DNA from: CAWGCA01 sp963820955
Lineage (GTDB): Bacteria; Pseudomonadota; Gammaproteobacteria; Chromatiales; Chromatiaceae
Length of the DNA: 64,000 nucleotides
Direction of reading: 5' to 3'
NCBI GenBank assembly: GCA_963820955.1
Contig: CAWGCA010000039.1
Location: 1-64,000, forward strand
In this document: piece after piece, positions 32,100 to 40,609 of the stretch
Position numbering within the stretch: the stretch's first letter is position 1
How the letters are laid out: every line of letters begins with the position of its first letter
Notes under the pieces: generated by a model
Seen by the model: only the letters and a program-made list of their open reading frames with translations
Database searches by the model: none
What the model was told of the DNA's origin: nothing
Position numbers and translations under genes: made by a program

Positions 32100-34085
32100 A
32101 TGAAGCCGATCACGTTTCTAGGAGGCGCGGAAGCGAACGACATGTTTTCACGGCTAAAAGATTGGCTCATATTTCGGTTGGAACGGGCGTTGGTGAGAGG
32201 GCCTCTCTCGCGGTTCGCGGTTATCGCACTCATGGTTTTGCTTGTCTCCCTGGGAGGGGGGCTTTTGATTCGCCTGCTGGCGCCCGAATTCGGGTCCATG
32301 GGGGATGCGGTCTGGTGGGCTTTCCTGCGTCTGACGGATCCGGGCTATCTCGGCGAGGACGCGGGTGCCGCCAAGCGCATGGTCTCGGCAGTTATCACGT
32401 TGCTGGGCTTTATTCTGTTCACCGGCTCTCTGATAGCGATCCTGACACAATGGCTGGTGGAGACCATGCAACGTCTGGAGCTTGGTCTGACGCCGGTCGC
32501 TCTGCAGGAGCACTTCGTGGTGCTCGGCTGGAGCAGCCGCACGCCGATCATCCTGAAAGAAATCATGGCCTCTCAGGGCCGGGTACTCCGCTTCCTGCGC
32601 CGGCGCGGTGCGCGGCACCTGCGCCTGGCTTTGCTTGCGGAGCAGGCGGATGCCGTCCTCATGCAGGAGATCAGAGACCGGCTTGGCGAACACTGGAACG
32701 CCCGCCAGATCATTCTGCGCAACGGGTCCCCCCTGCGCCTCGACCACCTGGAGAGGGTGGATTTCGCGCATGCTGCGGCGATTCTCATCCCAGCCGCGGA
32801 TGCCGTCGACGCAGGCGCTATTCAGGCCGACGCGCGCACCGTCAAGGCACTGATGACGCTGGGTGCCGCGCTCGACCAACAGGCGGATGAAGAACTGCCC
32901 ATCGTCATCGTGGAGATGCAGGATTTTAGCCTTGCCAGCCGCATGCACACTCTCTACCGAGGCCCGCTGGAGATTATCGCCGGAGACCAGGTGATCAACC
33001 GCCTGGTTGCCCAGAACGTGCGCCACCCCGGACTTTCGCAAATCTATGACGAGCTTCTGAGCGACAAGACAGGCAGCCAGATATACGTTCGTGACGGGTC
33101 AAGTCTGGCTGGGGAGTCGGTCCAGCAGGTAGCGAGCGCGTTCGCTGAAGCCGTGCTGCTTGGGGTCGCTCGTCTCGACGCCGGCAGCTACCGGGCCATG
33201 CTTAACCCCCCCGGCGACCTCCGGCTGAAGGCCGACGATCGACTGGTATTGTTAGCTCGCAGCTACGATGATGCGGCGCCACCCGAGACGGTTGACAGCA
33301 TGGAGACCTTGCCGGAGGAAATCGCGGCGCCCAAGGTAGCGACGCCGAGACTCCGAAGAGTCCTGTTGCTGGGCTGGAATCACCGTGTGCCCGCCTTGCT
33401 TGGCGAGTTCGCCTCCTATGCAAACGAGCAGTTCGCAATAGATGTGGTCTCCATGGTTTCTGCAGCTAAACGCAATGGCCTGATCAAGGCTCACGAGGCA
33501 CCGATAGAGAGTCTCCAGGTCAGGCAGCTGGAGTTGGACTATGCCATACCTCTGCAACTGGAAAGCCTCGACCCGGCCGGTTACGACAACGTTGTCCTGC
33601 TGGCCAGCGAACGGCTGAAACCCGGGGACGAGTCGGATGCCCGGACCGTTCTCGGCTATCTGCTGCTTGGTGGCTTGGTGCCGTCCGGCGCGGAGGCTCC
33701 CCAGCTCCTGGTGGAATTGACCGATCCGGACAATATTCCACTCCTGGAGAATCGGGCCGGCGAGATCATCGTCAGTCCTGTAATCATCAGTCACATGCTG
33801 GCCCGCGTGGCCCTGCGGCGGGAATTGCGGGCGGTAATAGACGAGCTGTTCAGCTCTGGCGGCAGCGAAATCTTCTTTCGCCCCTTCGAGGACTATGGCC
33901 TCGCAAGCGGCACTCATCGCTTTGCCGAATTGCAGCGGGCGGTGAATTCACGCGGGGAGACAGCCATCGGTATACGCCGCGCAGAAGGGGAAAAAGGTAG
34001 CGGGGTTCAACTCAATCCGCTGCGGGGGCAACAGCTTCAGCTGTCCCACGGGGATGAGTTGATCGTTCTCACCACCGATACATAA
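32100..34085 (+). CDS. CASTOR/POLLUX-like ion channel
   Basis: 661 residues. Two hydrophobic segments (residues about 40-62 and 92-115) flank a pore-like loop with RLTDPGYLGEDAGAAKR. Two tandem RCK/TrkA-N-like halves follow: LQEHFVVLGWSSRTPIILKE and PRLRRVLLLGWNHRVPALLG, the signature of the CASTOR/POLLUX/SYM8 channels and bacterial relatives. Plant members conduct Ca2+/K+ in symbiosis signalling; bacterial ones are little studied. An internal ATG at 32142 with GGAAG upstream is a better start than the first ATG. It is followed by a truncated gene for a ligand-binding channel-like protein. Confidence 0.85.
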   Translation: MKPITFLGGAEANDMFSRLKDWLIFRLERALVRGPLSRFAVIALMVLLVSLGGGLLIRLLAPEFGSMGDAVWWAFLRLTDPGYLGEDAGAAKRMVSAVITLLGFILFTGSLIAILTQWLVETMQRLELGLTPVALQEHFVVLGWSSRTPIILKEIMASQGRVLRFLRRRGARHLRLALLAEQADAVLMQEIRDRLGEHWNARQIILRNGSPLRLDHLERVDFAHAAAILIPAADAVDAGAIQADARTVKALMTLGAALDQQADEELPIVIVEMQDFSLASRMHTLYRGPLEIIAGDQVINRLVAQNVRHPGLSQIYDELLSDKTGSQIYVRDGSSLAGESVQQVASAFAEAVLLGVARLDAGSYRAMLNPPGDLRLKADDRLVLLARSYDDAAPPETVDSMETLPEEIAAPKVATPRLRRVLLLGWNHRVPALLGEFASYANEQFAIDVVSMVSAAKRNGLIKAHEAPIESLQVRQLELDYAIPLQLESLDPAGYDNVVLLASERLKPGDESDARTVLGYLLLGGLVPSGAEAPQLLVELTDPDNIPLLENRAGEIIVSPVIISHMLARVALRRELRAVIDELFSSGGSEIFFRPFEDYGLASGTHRFAELQRAVNSRGETAIGIRRAEGEKGSGVQLNPLRGQQLQLSHGDELIVLTTDT

Positions 34086-34153
34086 AGAGAAGACAAGAAT
34101 ATTCCGCGCTGCATCATCCAGTATGGAATCGATTTACACGGGAGAAGGTCACA

Positions 34154-34477
34154 ATGCATCAGGTTTTTCGACGACACACAAAACTTCCTGCGATCCTGAT
34201 TAGTCTGATATTGCTGATCAGCCACGCCGCCGCGACTGCACAGGAGACGCCCCGTCATTGGCTGATAGGCACCAAGGAGGCGCCCCCTTTTGCCATGAAA
34301 CAATCCGACGGCACCTGGAGAGGGATCAGCATAGAACTTTGGGCAGGCCTGGCGGAACGTGTGCGTGGCGAAATGATAGTCAAGCTACTACGGGAAGCTG
34401 ATAGAGTCCTCAGCGATAAGTCTGCCAACGGAAGTTATGGAACCTCAATTTATAGGTTTGGGGGCTTATTCGGTTAG
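34154..34477 (+). pseudogene. Periplasmic-binding/ion-channel protein, 3'-truncated
   Basis: Signal peptide (LPAILISLILLISHAAATAQ), then WLIGTKEAPPFAMKQSDGTW and RGISIELWAGLAE, the first strand and loop of an SBP-bac-3 domain as found in glutamate-receptor-like potassium channels. Homology stops near 34352; the rest of the frame is unrelated sequence leading to a tRNA-Cys fragment. I infer that an integrative element cut the gene. It probably formed an operon with the CASTOR/POLLUX gene. Confidence 0.75.
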
Positions 34478-34647
34478 ATTGCAATCTGGCTATACTCTCC
34501 GTAGTTGAGGTCGCATCGGTTTTTTCATATAAAACGCAATAATATCTATTTGTTAGAGTAATCAGCAGTAAACAAATTATAAATTTAATGCCTTTTTGAG
34601 TGGCATAGCGAGTGGCATAACCACTAACTTATTGAAATATATGGTAG

Positions 34648-34695
34648 TGCAGCGGCCTGCAAAGCCGTGGGCCTCGGTTCGATTCCGGGCTCAGC
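34648..34695 (+). repeat. tRNA-Cys 3'-end remnant, copy 3 (candidate att site)
   Basis: The best preserved copy: TGCAGCGGCCTGCAAAGCCG with anticodon GCA and the T-arm ending TCCGGGCTCAGC, then divergence inside the acceptor strand. GAGTGGCATAGCGAGTGGCA and TTATTGAAATATATGG lie upstream, as in copy 2. No pairing 5' acceptor strand is present, so it is not a functional tRNA. Confidence 0.78.
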
Positions 34696-34767
34696 AAAAC
34701 CTTTGTGTCTTGTCTCAATCCAGGCTTACAATTGGCCGATAGGTTCGAGTTGATGGTGGGGATTACT

Positions 34768-35835
34768 ATGGATTGGGTGCGTGTTCTGGCCTACATCACT
34801 GGGACAGTAGACCAGGAACTCCTTTTGCGAAATGAGTATCTTGCCGCTGAAAACCAGATTCTCAAAGCTCAACTCAAGACCTCGTTACGGCTAACAGACG
34901 CAGAGCGAGTGACTCTCGCTGAAATCGCTCATCGCCTTGGCCGTAAAGCGCTTGAGGATGTGGCCAATATTGTGAAGCCAGACACTCTTATGGGTTGGTA
35001 CCGGAGGCTTGATAGCCCGTAAGTTCGACGGATCCAAGTCGCGACGCTACCCGGGTCGCCCCAGAATCGATACTGAGATCGAACAATTAGTGGTGCGTAT
35101 GGCCAAGGAGAACTCGGATTGGGGCTATGATCGCATTGCGGGCGCCATGGCGAATCTCGGCGACATATTCTACAGCGCCATGGTATTCCACCGGCGCAGG
35201 AGCGCAAGCGCACTACGACTTGGGCAGACTTTATCCGCGCGCACCTGTCTGTCCTTGCGGGTACCGACTTTTCTCGGTAGAGGTACTGACGCTGCGCGGG
35301 TTGGCCACCTACTACGTGCTGTTCTTTATCCATTATCTAGAGAGTCGTCGCGTTGAGATCGCTGGGGTCACTACACATCCCAATGAAGCCTGGATGAAAA
35401 AGGTCGCCAGAAATATCACAATGGAGGAATGGGGCTTCCTCGAAGACTGCCGGTACCTTATCCATGACCGCGATACGAAGTTCACGGATTCGTTTCGCGC
35501 AATTGTCAAATCGGGTCATGTGAAGCCGCTGAAGCTACCAGCCCGGAGTCCGAATCTGAATGCCTACGCCGAGCGCTGGGTAAGATCGGTAAAAGAGGGA
35601 GCGCTATCGAAGCTGATACTATTTGGTGAGGCTTCCCTGAGGCGTGTACTTCGCGAGCACCTGATTTATTTTCACCGGGAGTGTAACCATCAAGGAAAAG
35701 GCAATGTGCTTCTGTTTCTATCGAATCGCCACTCTGCGTCCAGCGCAGATCGATCTGTCCGCTGCCGTGAACGGTTAGGCGGACTCCTCAAGTACTACCA
35801 TCGAGAGGCTGCATGAGTATTTTGACCCTAAGGGG
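34768..35835 (+). pseudogene. rve-type IS transposase, multiply frameshifted
   Basis: Homology starts MDWVRVLAYITGTVDQELLL (coiled-coil and HTH part), switches frame near 35015 to ARKFDGSKSRRYPGRPRIDT, DWGYDRIAGAMANLGD, then to RTTTWADFIRAHLSVLAGTD, and again near 35270 to VEVLTLRGLATYYVLFFIHY. It ends with intact catalytic blocks LIHDRDTKFTD, SPNLNAYAERWVRS. At least three frame changes make it inactive. The second copy at 29278 is only a 3' fragment. The shared end after the stop (GAGTATTTTGACC) marks the right border near 35835. Confidence 0.85.
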
Positions 35836-35842
35836 GGAGCGG

Positions 35843-36199
35843 GCAACCGAGGTAATTGGCCAGGTTCGACTGAATAACCCGGATTGAAGGATGCGACTAA
35901 TCGCTGCCCGTGCCTTGACGCAGTCGGATACCAAGGAGGCACGGGCCTATCTTGAAGCGGCGGCGTTGGATCCTGATCCGACGGTGCGAAGTGCCGTCGC
36001 TCGGATCTCTGCACGCCCGCAGCGGAACTCTGAAAAATCGCTCAGGCTGGGTTTGACAGACCCCCTGTACCGCCGCCAATATAATACCTCAGCGGCGCCT
36101 GTTGTTAAGCTTGGAGTTCAGCTTCTAGTATACAGTAACTCACTGGATCCCGGCTTTCGCCAGGATGACGGATTACGAATAGTTCAGGTTGATCCCTAG
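35843..36199 (+). pseudogene. HEAT-repeat protein, 3' remnant with TGA
   Basis: The frame ATEVIGQVRLNNPD-stop-RMRLIAARALTQSDTK, EARAYLEAAALDPDPTVRSA fits HEAT-like repeats, where the stop (35885-35887) replaces an expected Trp (TGG to TGA). The 5' part is lost at the right border of the IS. The last 50 codons before 36199 look unrelated. Confidence 0.5.
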
Positions 36200-36217
36200 G
36201 GGAGTTCCGGCCACACT

Positions 36218-36928
36218 ATGCCAGTCGCACTGAAAGACGCTTATCTCTTCTCAAATCTGGATGAAGAACAGCTGATCCGGGTCCAGGCCATGGCCCAGGA
36301 GACCCTTTTGGAAGACGGTCAGACCCTGTTCCACGCCGGTGACGAGGCCAAACGTTTCTTCCTGGTGACGGATGGCAAAATGAAGCTTTCCCGATTGGCG
36401 TTGAACGGTAACGAGAAGGTGATTGAGGTTATTTCCTCCGGTTTTACCTTCGCAGAAGCGCTGATGTTCGCAGATAGACCCCGTTATCCGGTCCGCGCCT
36501 CGGCAATCGGAAATACCCTGGTCATGGGTTTCGACAGTGAGGCGTTCAAGGCGTTGTTGCGGGAGTCTGTGGATACCTGCTTCCGCTTGATGGCCGATAT
36601 GAGCCTGCGGCTGCGGCACTTGATCAAGGAGATCGATGACCTGACACTGCAGACGGCCACTGGCCGGGTGGCTGGTTTTCTGTTCGGTGAATATGTCTAC
36701 AAAGGGGAGACTCGGGGGGTGTTCGAGCTGGATATGCCGAAAGGTGTGCTGGCCTCCCGTCTGTCAGTAAAACCCGAAACCTTTTCCCGTATCCTGCACA
36801 ATTTTATCGATCAGGGACTGGTGATGGTGCAGGGGGCACGTGTCGAAATCCTGGATGCGGAGGGATTACGCGAACACGCGGAGTCGGCTGGAATCTGTGG
36901 ACAGACCGTCAGTCCCAAGGGTGAGTGA
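36218..36928 (+). CDS. Crp/Fnr-family transcriptional regulator
   Basis: 236 residues. Residues about 1-125 are the cyclic-nucleotide-like effector domain (LFHAGDEAKRFFLVTDGKMK, GFTFAEALMFADRP). Residues about 150-225 are the Crp-type winged helix (MPKGVLASRLSVKPETFSRI). It has no cysteine cluster for an Fe-S centre, so it is not an Fnr-type oxygen sensor. It resembles the Dnr/NnrR-type group that responds to NO or redox cues, which is an inference. It could control the secreted-protein locus or the cytochrome c' gene; no binding site was identified. Confidence 0.87.
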   Translation: MPVALKDAYLFSNLDEEQLIRVQAMAQETLLEDGQTLFHAGDEAKRFFLVTDGKMKLSRLALNGNEKVIEVISSGFTFAEALMFADRPRYPVRASAIGNTLVMGFDSEAFKALLRESVDTCFRLMADMSLRLRHLIKEIDDLTLQTATGRVAGFLFGEYVYKGETRGVFELDMPKGVLASRLSVKPETFSRILHNFIDQGLVMVQGARVEILDAEGLREHAESAGICGQTVSPKGE

Positions 36929-36980
36929 TCGCCGTTCCTCCTGGCTGGAAACACCACTTAGAGCTTTGCAGGTAAATGCC

Positions 36981-37478
36981 ATGTTGAAAACGCATTCTCG
37001 CTTGAGGCTGATAATCTGTCTGATCGTCGGGTTAGGATGGTTGTTGCCAGCAGCAGCCCAGGGCCAGGAGCTGCACGGCTACGCCTTGATAAATGACGAT
37101 GCAAGCCTTCAGGTCAGTGGGCGAACAGTGCATCTCTACGGCATCCACATCCCGGACACAGGGCGAAAATGCCGCTCCAACATCCGCCCGGTGCGATGTG
37201 CCTCCCGCGCCGCCCTGGCGTTGGATTTCAAGATACAGGGCTTCGTGCGCTGTTTCGTACAGGAAAAAAATCGCGACCGCAGCGTGAACGCCATTTGTTA
37301 CCTGGGACGATCGACGTTTAGCGATGGGCTGGATCTTGCGACTTATCTTATTGAGCATGGTTGGGCCCTGGCCCTGCCGGATGGCCCGTTCGAATACCAT
37401 GCATCGGAGAGAATCGCCCGTCACAACAATCGGGGCGTCTGGGGTTTTTCCGTCGATTCCATTCAGAAAAGGCGCTGA
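36981..37478 (+). CDS. Secreted SNase-like (thermonuclease) protein
   Basis: 165 residues from the ATG of MLKTHSRLRL. A signal peptide (LIICLIVGLGWLLPAAAQG) precedes an OB-fold thermonuclease-like domain: SGRTVHLYGIHIPDTGRKCR, RAALALDFKIQGFVRCF, LATYLIEHGWALAL and ARHNNRGVW. The usual catalytic Glu after the first Arg is not clear, so activity is uncertain. Four cysteines suggest disulphides in the periplasm. The longer frame starting at 36840 overlaps the crp-like gene and is rejected. Confidence 0.75.
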   Translation: MLKTHSRLRLIICLIVGLGWLLPAAAQGQELHGYALINDDASLQVSGRTVHLYGIHIPDTGRKCRSNIRPVRCASRAALALDFKIQGFVRCFVQEKNRDRSVNAICYLGRSTFSDGLDLATYLIEHGWALALPDGPFEYHASERIARHNNRGVWGFSVDSIQKRR

Positions 37479-38057
37479 TTTTGGGATGGGTTGCTGCTTG
37501 TGACTCTCGGGACGATGATTTCTTTTGTTACATTTCATGAGAAGGGAATAGGGGGTGAACCTTAATAAAGTTCGTTTTTTCCTCCCGGCCCTGTTTTTTA
37601 TATTCTGTTCCGCCTTCCTAGCTGGAAAATCCTTTTGTTGCGGACACAGAAATGGGTCGATCAACGATGGCGTACCTGTGTACCCAGCCCCATCCTGTAG
37701 CGTTAAGTAAAGACCGGAAGGTACTAGCCGCGCTCGAAACGATAGGCCCCCAGGGGAGTAAAGGCTGAGGGAAATCCCGTATTCCAAACTGTCAATAAAT
37801 TTTACAAGTGATTTTTTCGGGATTTTTATTTTTTATATAAAACATACAGTTATCATTTCGGCATATTATTTGCATTCTTAGCGCTTTAAGTGAGTTCCCG
37901 CAGTAAGCGGGCCTTACTTAACATTAGATGTTTCTGCGATTCCTATCGCACATCTAGTATGGGTGCTACGGATGGTATCGCCTTATTGCTTATGAAAATT
38001 AAGTGTGCCGGAACGTACGCACCAAACCTAATAAAGTAAACAGGGAGAGATTCGTTC
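37479..38057. other. Long leader region upstream of the Asn/Asp/Ser repeat gene
   Basis: 580 bases without a gene. An AT-rich patch (about 37795-37875) probably contains the promoter. Hairpins follow at 37887-37920 (CCCGC-agtaa-GCGGG inside a TAAGT/ACTTA outer stem) and 37932-37955 (TGCGAT-tcct-ATCGCA). The 37650-37790 part looks structured, with short pairings, but fits no riboswitch class I know. Confidence 0.45.
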
Positions 38058-39425
38058 ATGAAAACCCACAAATTAACCATTATCTCGGCGAGCATTGCAC
38101 TGATCCTTGGCTTGACTGTTGGGGGCGCTTTCGCAAACCCCACTAATACAGCCTCTGAAGTAGTCGATTCACAATCGGCTTCGGTTACTGCCGATTCCAC
38201 GGGAGATGGCTCAGCAGCCGCAAGTGAAGGTTCGACTTCAACTTCCGACAACTCGGATAATTCAACCAATACAGACAATTCCAATAACTCCGACAACTCC
38301 GACAACTCGGATGCTTCGAATAACTCCGACAACTCTGACAACTCAGCGACGGATAATTCGAACAACTCCGACAACTCCGACAACTCGGATGCTTCGAATA
38401 ATTCCGATAACTCTGACAACTCGGATGCGTCGAACAATTCCGATAACTCCGACAACTCAGCAACGGATAATTCAATCGATACGGCTGATTCCAACAACGA
38501 CAACTCAGCGACCGACAATTCTGACAACTCGGATGCGTCGAACAATTCCGATAACTCTGACAACTCGGATGCGTCGAACAACTCTGACAACTCCGACAAC
38601 TCGGCGACGGATAACTCAGTCGATACGGCTGATTCCAACAACGACAACTCGGCGACGGATAACTCAGTCGATACGGCTGATTCCAACAACGACAACTCGG
38701 CGACGGATAACTCAGTCGATACGGCTGATTCCAACAACACGGATAATTCCATCAATACAGCCGATTCCAACAACACCGACGACAACTCGGCGACGGATAA
38801 CTCGGTCAATACAGCCGATTCCAACAACACCGACGACAACTCGGCAACGGATAACTCGGTCGATACGGCCGATTCCAACAACGACAACTCGGCGACGGAT
38901 AATTCGGTCGATACGGCTGATTCCAACAACACGGATAATTCGATCAATACAGCCGATTCCAACAACACCGACGACAACTCGGATAATTCGACCAACACGG
39001 CTGATTCCAATAACACCGCTGACTCCAACAACGACAATTCGGTGACGGATAATTCGATCAATACAGCCGATTCCAACAACACCGACGACAACTCGGATAA
39101 TTCCGACAACTCGGATAATTCTGACAATTCCGATAACTCGATGGTGGACAATTCGAATCAAGGTAATACCACTGATTCGTACAACGACAACTCCGATAAC
39201 TCCATCGGTTCAATAGCTGAAAATTACGCGACACTGAGCGGTGAAGTGACTGGCAACACCGTTGACTTTGGCGATGGTGATTACAATTACGATACCTCGA
39301 ATATCGTCGACAATGGCGCATTTGCCGGTGCCTCTGGACTCAACCAGAATGTCCAGAACAACGGAGCCAACAGCCTGGTGCAGCAGCAGGTTAATTTCCA
39401 GGGTAATCTCAACGTAAACCAATAA
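38058..39425 (+). CDS. Exported Asp-Asn-Ser repeat protein
   Basis: 455 residues. Signal peptide MKTHKLTIISASIALILGLT ending AFA. Residues about 70-375 consist almost only of D, N, S, T and A: first (DNS)n triplets with DASNNSD blocks, then longer ATDNSVDTADSNN units. The last 70 residues (IVDNGAFAGASGLNQNVQNN) are not repetitive and share NGAFA-(G/D)-ASGL with the next gene. The acidic, Asn-rich make-up suits a surface adhesin, amyloid-like or Ca-binding polymer. Near-identical DNA repeats should make its length variable. The start follows GGGAGAG. Confidence 0.75.
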   Translation: MKTHKLTIISASIALILGLTVGGAFANPTNTASEVVDSQSASVTADSTGDGSAAASEGSTSTSDNSDNSTNTDNSNNSDNSDNSDASNNSDNSDNSATDNSNNSDNSDNSDASNNSDNSDNSDASNNSDNSDNSATDNSIDTADSNNDNSATDNSDNSDASNNSDNSDNSDASNNSDNSDNSATDNSVDTADSNNDNSATDNSVDTADSNNDNSATDNSVDTADSNNTDNSINTADSNNTDDNSATDNSVNTADSNNTDDNSATDNSVDTADSNNDNSATDNSVDTADSNNTDNSINTADSNNTDDNSDNSTNTADSNNTADSNNDNSVTDNSINTADSNNTDDNSDNSDNSDNSDNSDNSMVDNSNQGNTTDSYNDNSDNSIGSIAENYATLSGEVTGNTVDFGDGDYNYDTSNIVDNGAFAGASGLNQNVQNNGANSLVQQQVNFQGNLNVNQ

Positions 39426-39509
39426 TAACGTTGTGAAAGATGCCGGCGGGTGAGCAGCATTCACCCGTCGGTATCCCTTGAAATTATGCTGTACAGGGAG
39501 GAGGAACAG

Positions 39510-39875
39510 ATGAAACGATCTGTTTACTGGGGTTTGGTGACGTGCGCGCTGGTTATACCCATGCAGCTCCAGGCTGACCAACCTGGTACATCACTACCCG
39601 AAGATTTTTTAGAAGCGATTGCGGTCAGTGACGGTGAACTGGATGCCTATAGAGGCGAAGGTATTGACGTCCAGGCCATAAATAAAGCCGAGCTGGACGC
39701 TACCCTCGATGGGAACACGGCGATTAACAGTGTTACCGGGTCTAACCTCATTAGTAACGGTGCTTTTGCCGATGCATCCGGCCTCAGTACTGCAATCCAG
39801 AATTCGGGTAACAATGTTTTAATTCAAAACTCCACCATAGTTAATGTGGTGATAGAAAGCTCTGCTGTCCAATGA
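39510..39875 (+). CDS. Small exported protein, candidate C39 substrate
   Basis: 121 residues with a signal peptide (VYWGLVTCALVIPMQLQA), then IAVSDGELDAYRGEGIDVQA and a C-terminal ISNGAFADASGLSTAIQNSG, NNVLIQN. The SDGELDAYRGE block resembles the double-glycine leader ends cut by C39 peptidases and is matched in the gene at 40610. The NGAFADASGL part is shared with the repeat protein before it. A strong GGAGGAGG precedes the start. Its stop overlaps the peptidase start by ATGA. Role inferred: subunit or nucleator of an extracellular fibre. Confidence 0.65.
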   Translation: MKRSVYWGLVTCALVIPMQLQADQPGTSLPEDFLEAIAVSDGELDAYRGEGIDVQAINKAELDATLDGNTAINSVTGSNLISNGAFADASGLSTAIQNSGNNVLIQNSTIVNVVIESSAVQ

Positions 39876-40585
39876 AATTGCCGTATGCCATGCAAAGGAG
39901 GCTGGTTTGCAGTGTACTGGTATGCTTTGCCCTGGTGTCTGCGTTGCCCTTGGTGGCAGGTTCCATGGTGCTACCAGGCGGAGCTGGTATCTACACTGTT
40001 GACGTTACCAGTTTCAGAGAAGCAAAATTTAAAACGGTGTATGAGCAGAAGTATGATTACAGCTGTGGGTCGGCGGCGCTGGCGTCGCTGCTGACCTACC
40101 ATTACGGCAATAAAGTTTCAGAACAATCCGTTTTCAAGACAATGTACGAGCAGGGAGACCAGGAGAAAATCCAGAAACAGGGGTTTTCCCTGCTCGATAT
40201 GAAACACTATGCAGAAAGCCGGGGCTTCCGGGCAGATGGCTTTCGCATTGGCCTCGACAAGCTGTTGAAGGTGGGTGTTCCCGCAATCACCTTGATAAAA
40301 AACAAGGGTTATATGCATTTTGTGCTGATCAAGGGGGTGACCGATCAGGAAGTACTGGTGGGAGATCCGTCGTTAGGGGTAAAAGTCATACCCAGAAGCC
40401 AGTTCGAGTCAATGTGGGAAGGTCATATCCTTTTTATAATCCATAACAATCTCGATACGGCACGTGAGCATTTCAATGCCGAGCCAGAATGGAAGCTGAG
40501 TGCAAGGGCACCTATGGATATGTCTTTGTATCGGGAGTATCTGGCGGACTTTAACCTGATGCTTCCTGCGCGTTCTGATTTTTAG
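39872..40585 (+). CDS. Periplasmic C39-family peptidase (FapD-like)
   Basis: 237 residues with an N-terminal signal (VCSVLVCFALVSALPLVAG) and a C39 papain-like fold. The oxyanion Gln lies in EQKYDYSCGSAALASLL (Gln59, nucleophile Cys65), the catalytic His in GYMHFVLIKG (His149) and the Asp in VGDPSLG (Asp165). In Fap amyloid systems FapD has this stand-alone design and works with the FapF porin. Here it is coupled by ATGA to a small candidate substrate. All catalytic residues are present. Confidence 0.85.
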   Translation: MKLPYAMQRRLVCSVLVCFALVSALPLVAGSMVLPGGAGIYTVDVTSFREAKFKTVYEQKYDYSCGSAALASLLTYHYGNKVSEQSVFKTMYEQGDQEKIQKQGFSLLDMKHYAESRGFRADGFRIGLDKLLKVGVPAITLIKNKGYMHFVLIKGVTDQEVLVGDPSLGVKVIPRSQFESMWEGHILFIIHNNLDTAREHFNAEPEWKLSARAPMDMSLYREYLADFNLMLPARSDF

Positions 40586-40609
40586 ATCGCGTGTGCAACA
40601 AGGAATGTC

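Noticed and set aside
32154..33041. Reverse ORF of 295 residues inside the CASTOR/POLLUX-like gene
   Set aside because: Composition typical of an antisense shadow, with no motif; the forward frame has clear RCK-like domains.
34620..34695. Functional tRNA-Cys gene
   Set aside because: The 3' half is well preserved but no 5' acceptor strand or proper D-arm can be paired, and the acceptor strand breaks off.
37640..37790. c-di-GMP (GEMM) riboswitch before the repeat gene
   Set aside because: The conserved GEMM core and tetraloop receptor sequences are not present.
38206..39045. Second forward frame of Thr/Ile/Arg repeats in the same region
   Set aside because: Shadow frame of the repeats without a signal or ribosome-binding site.
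37943..39151. Reverse-strand ORF of 402 residues made of Glu-Leu-Ser repeats
   Set aside because: It is the exact antisense of the Asp-Asn-Ser repeats; a stop-free complementary frame follows automatically from the repeat codons. The forward frame has a signal peptide and ribosome-binding site.
38260..39180. CRISPR array
   Set aside because: The repeats are in-frame codon repeats without unique spacers, and there are no cas genes in the window.
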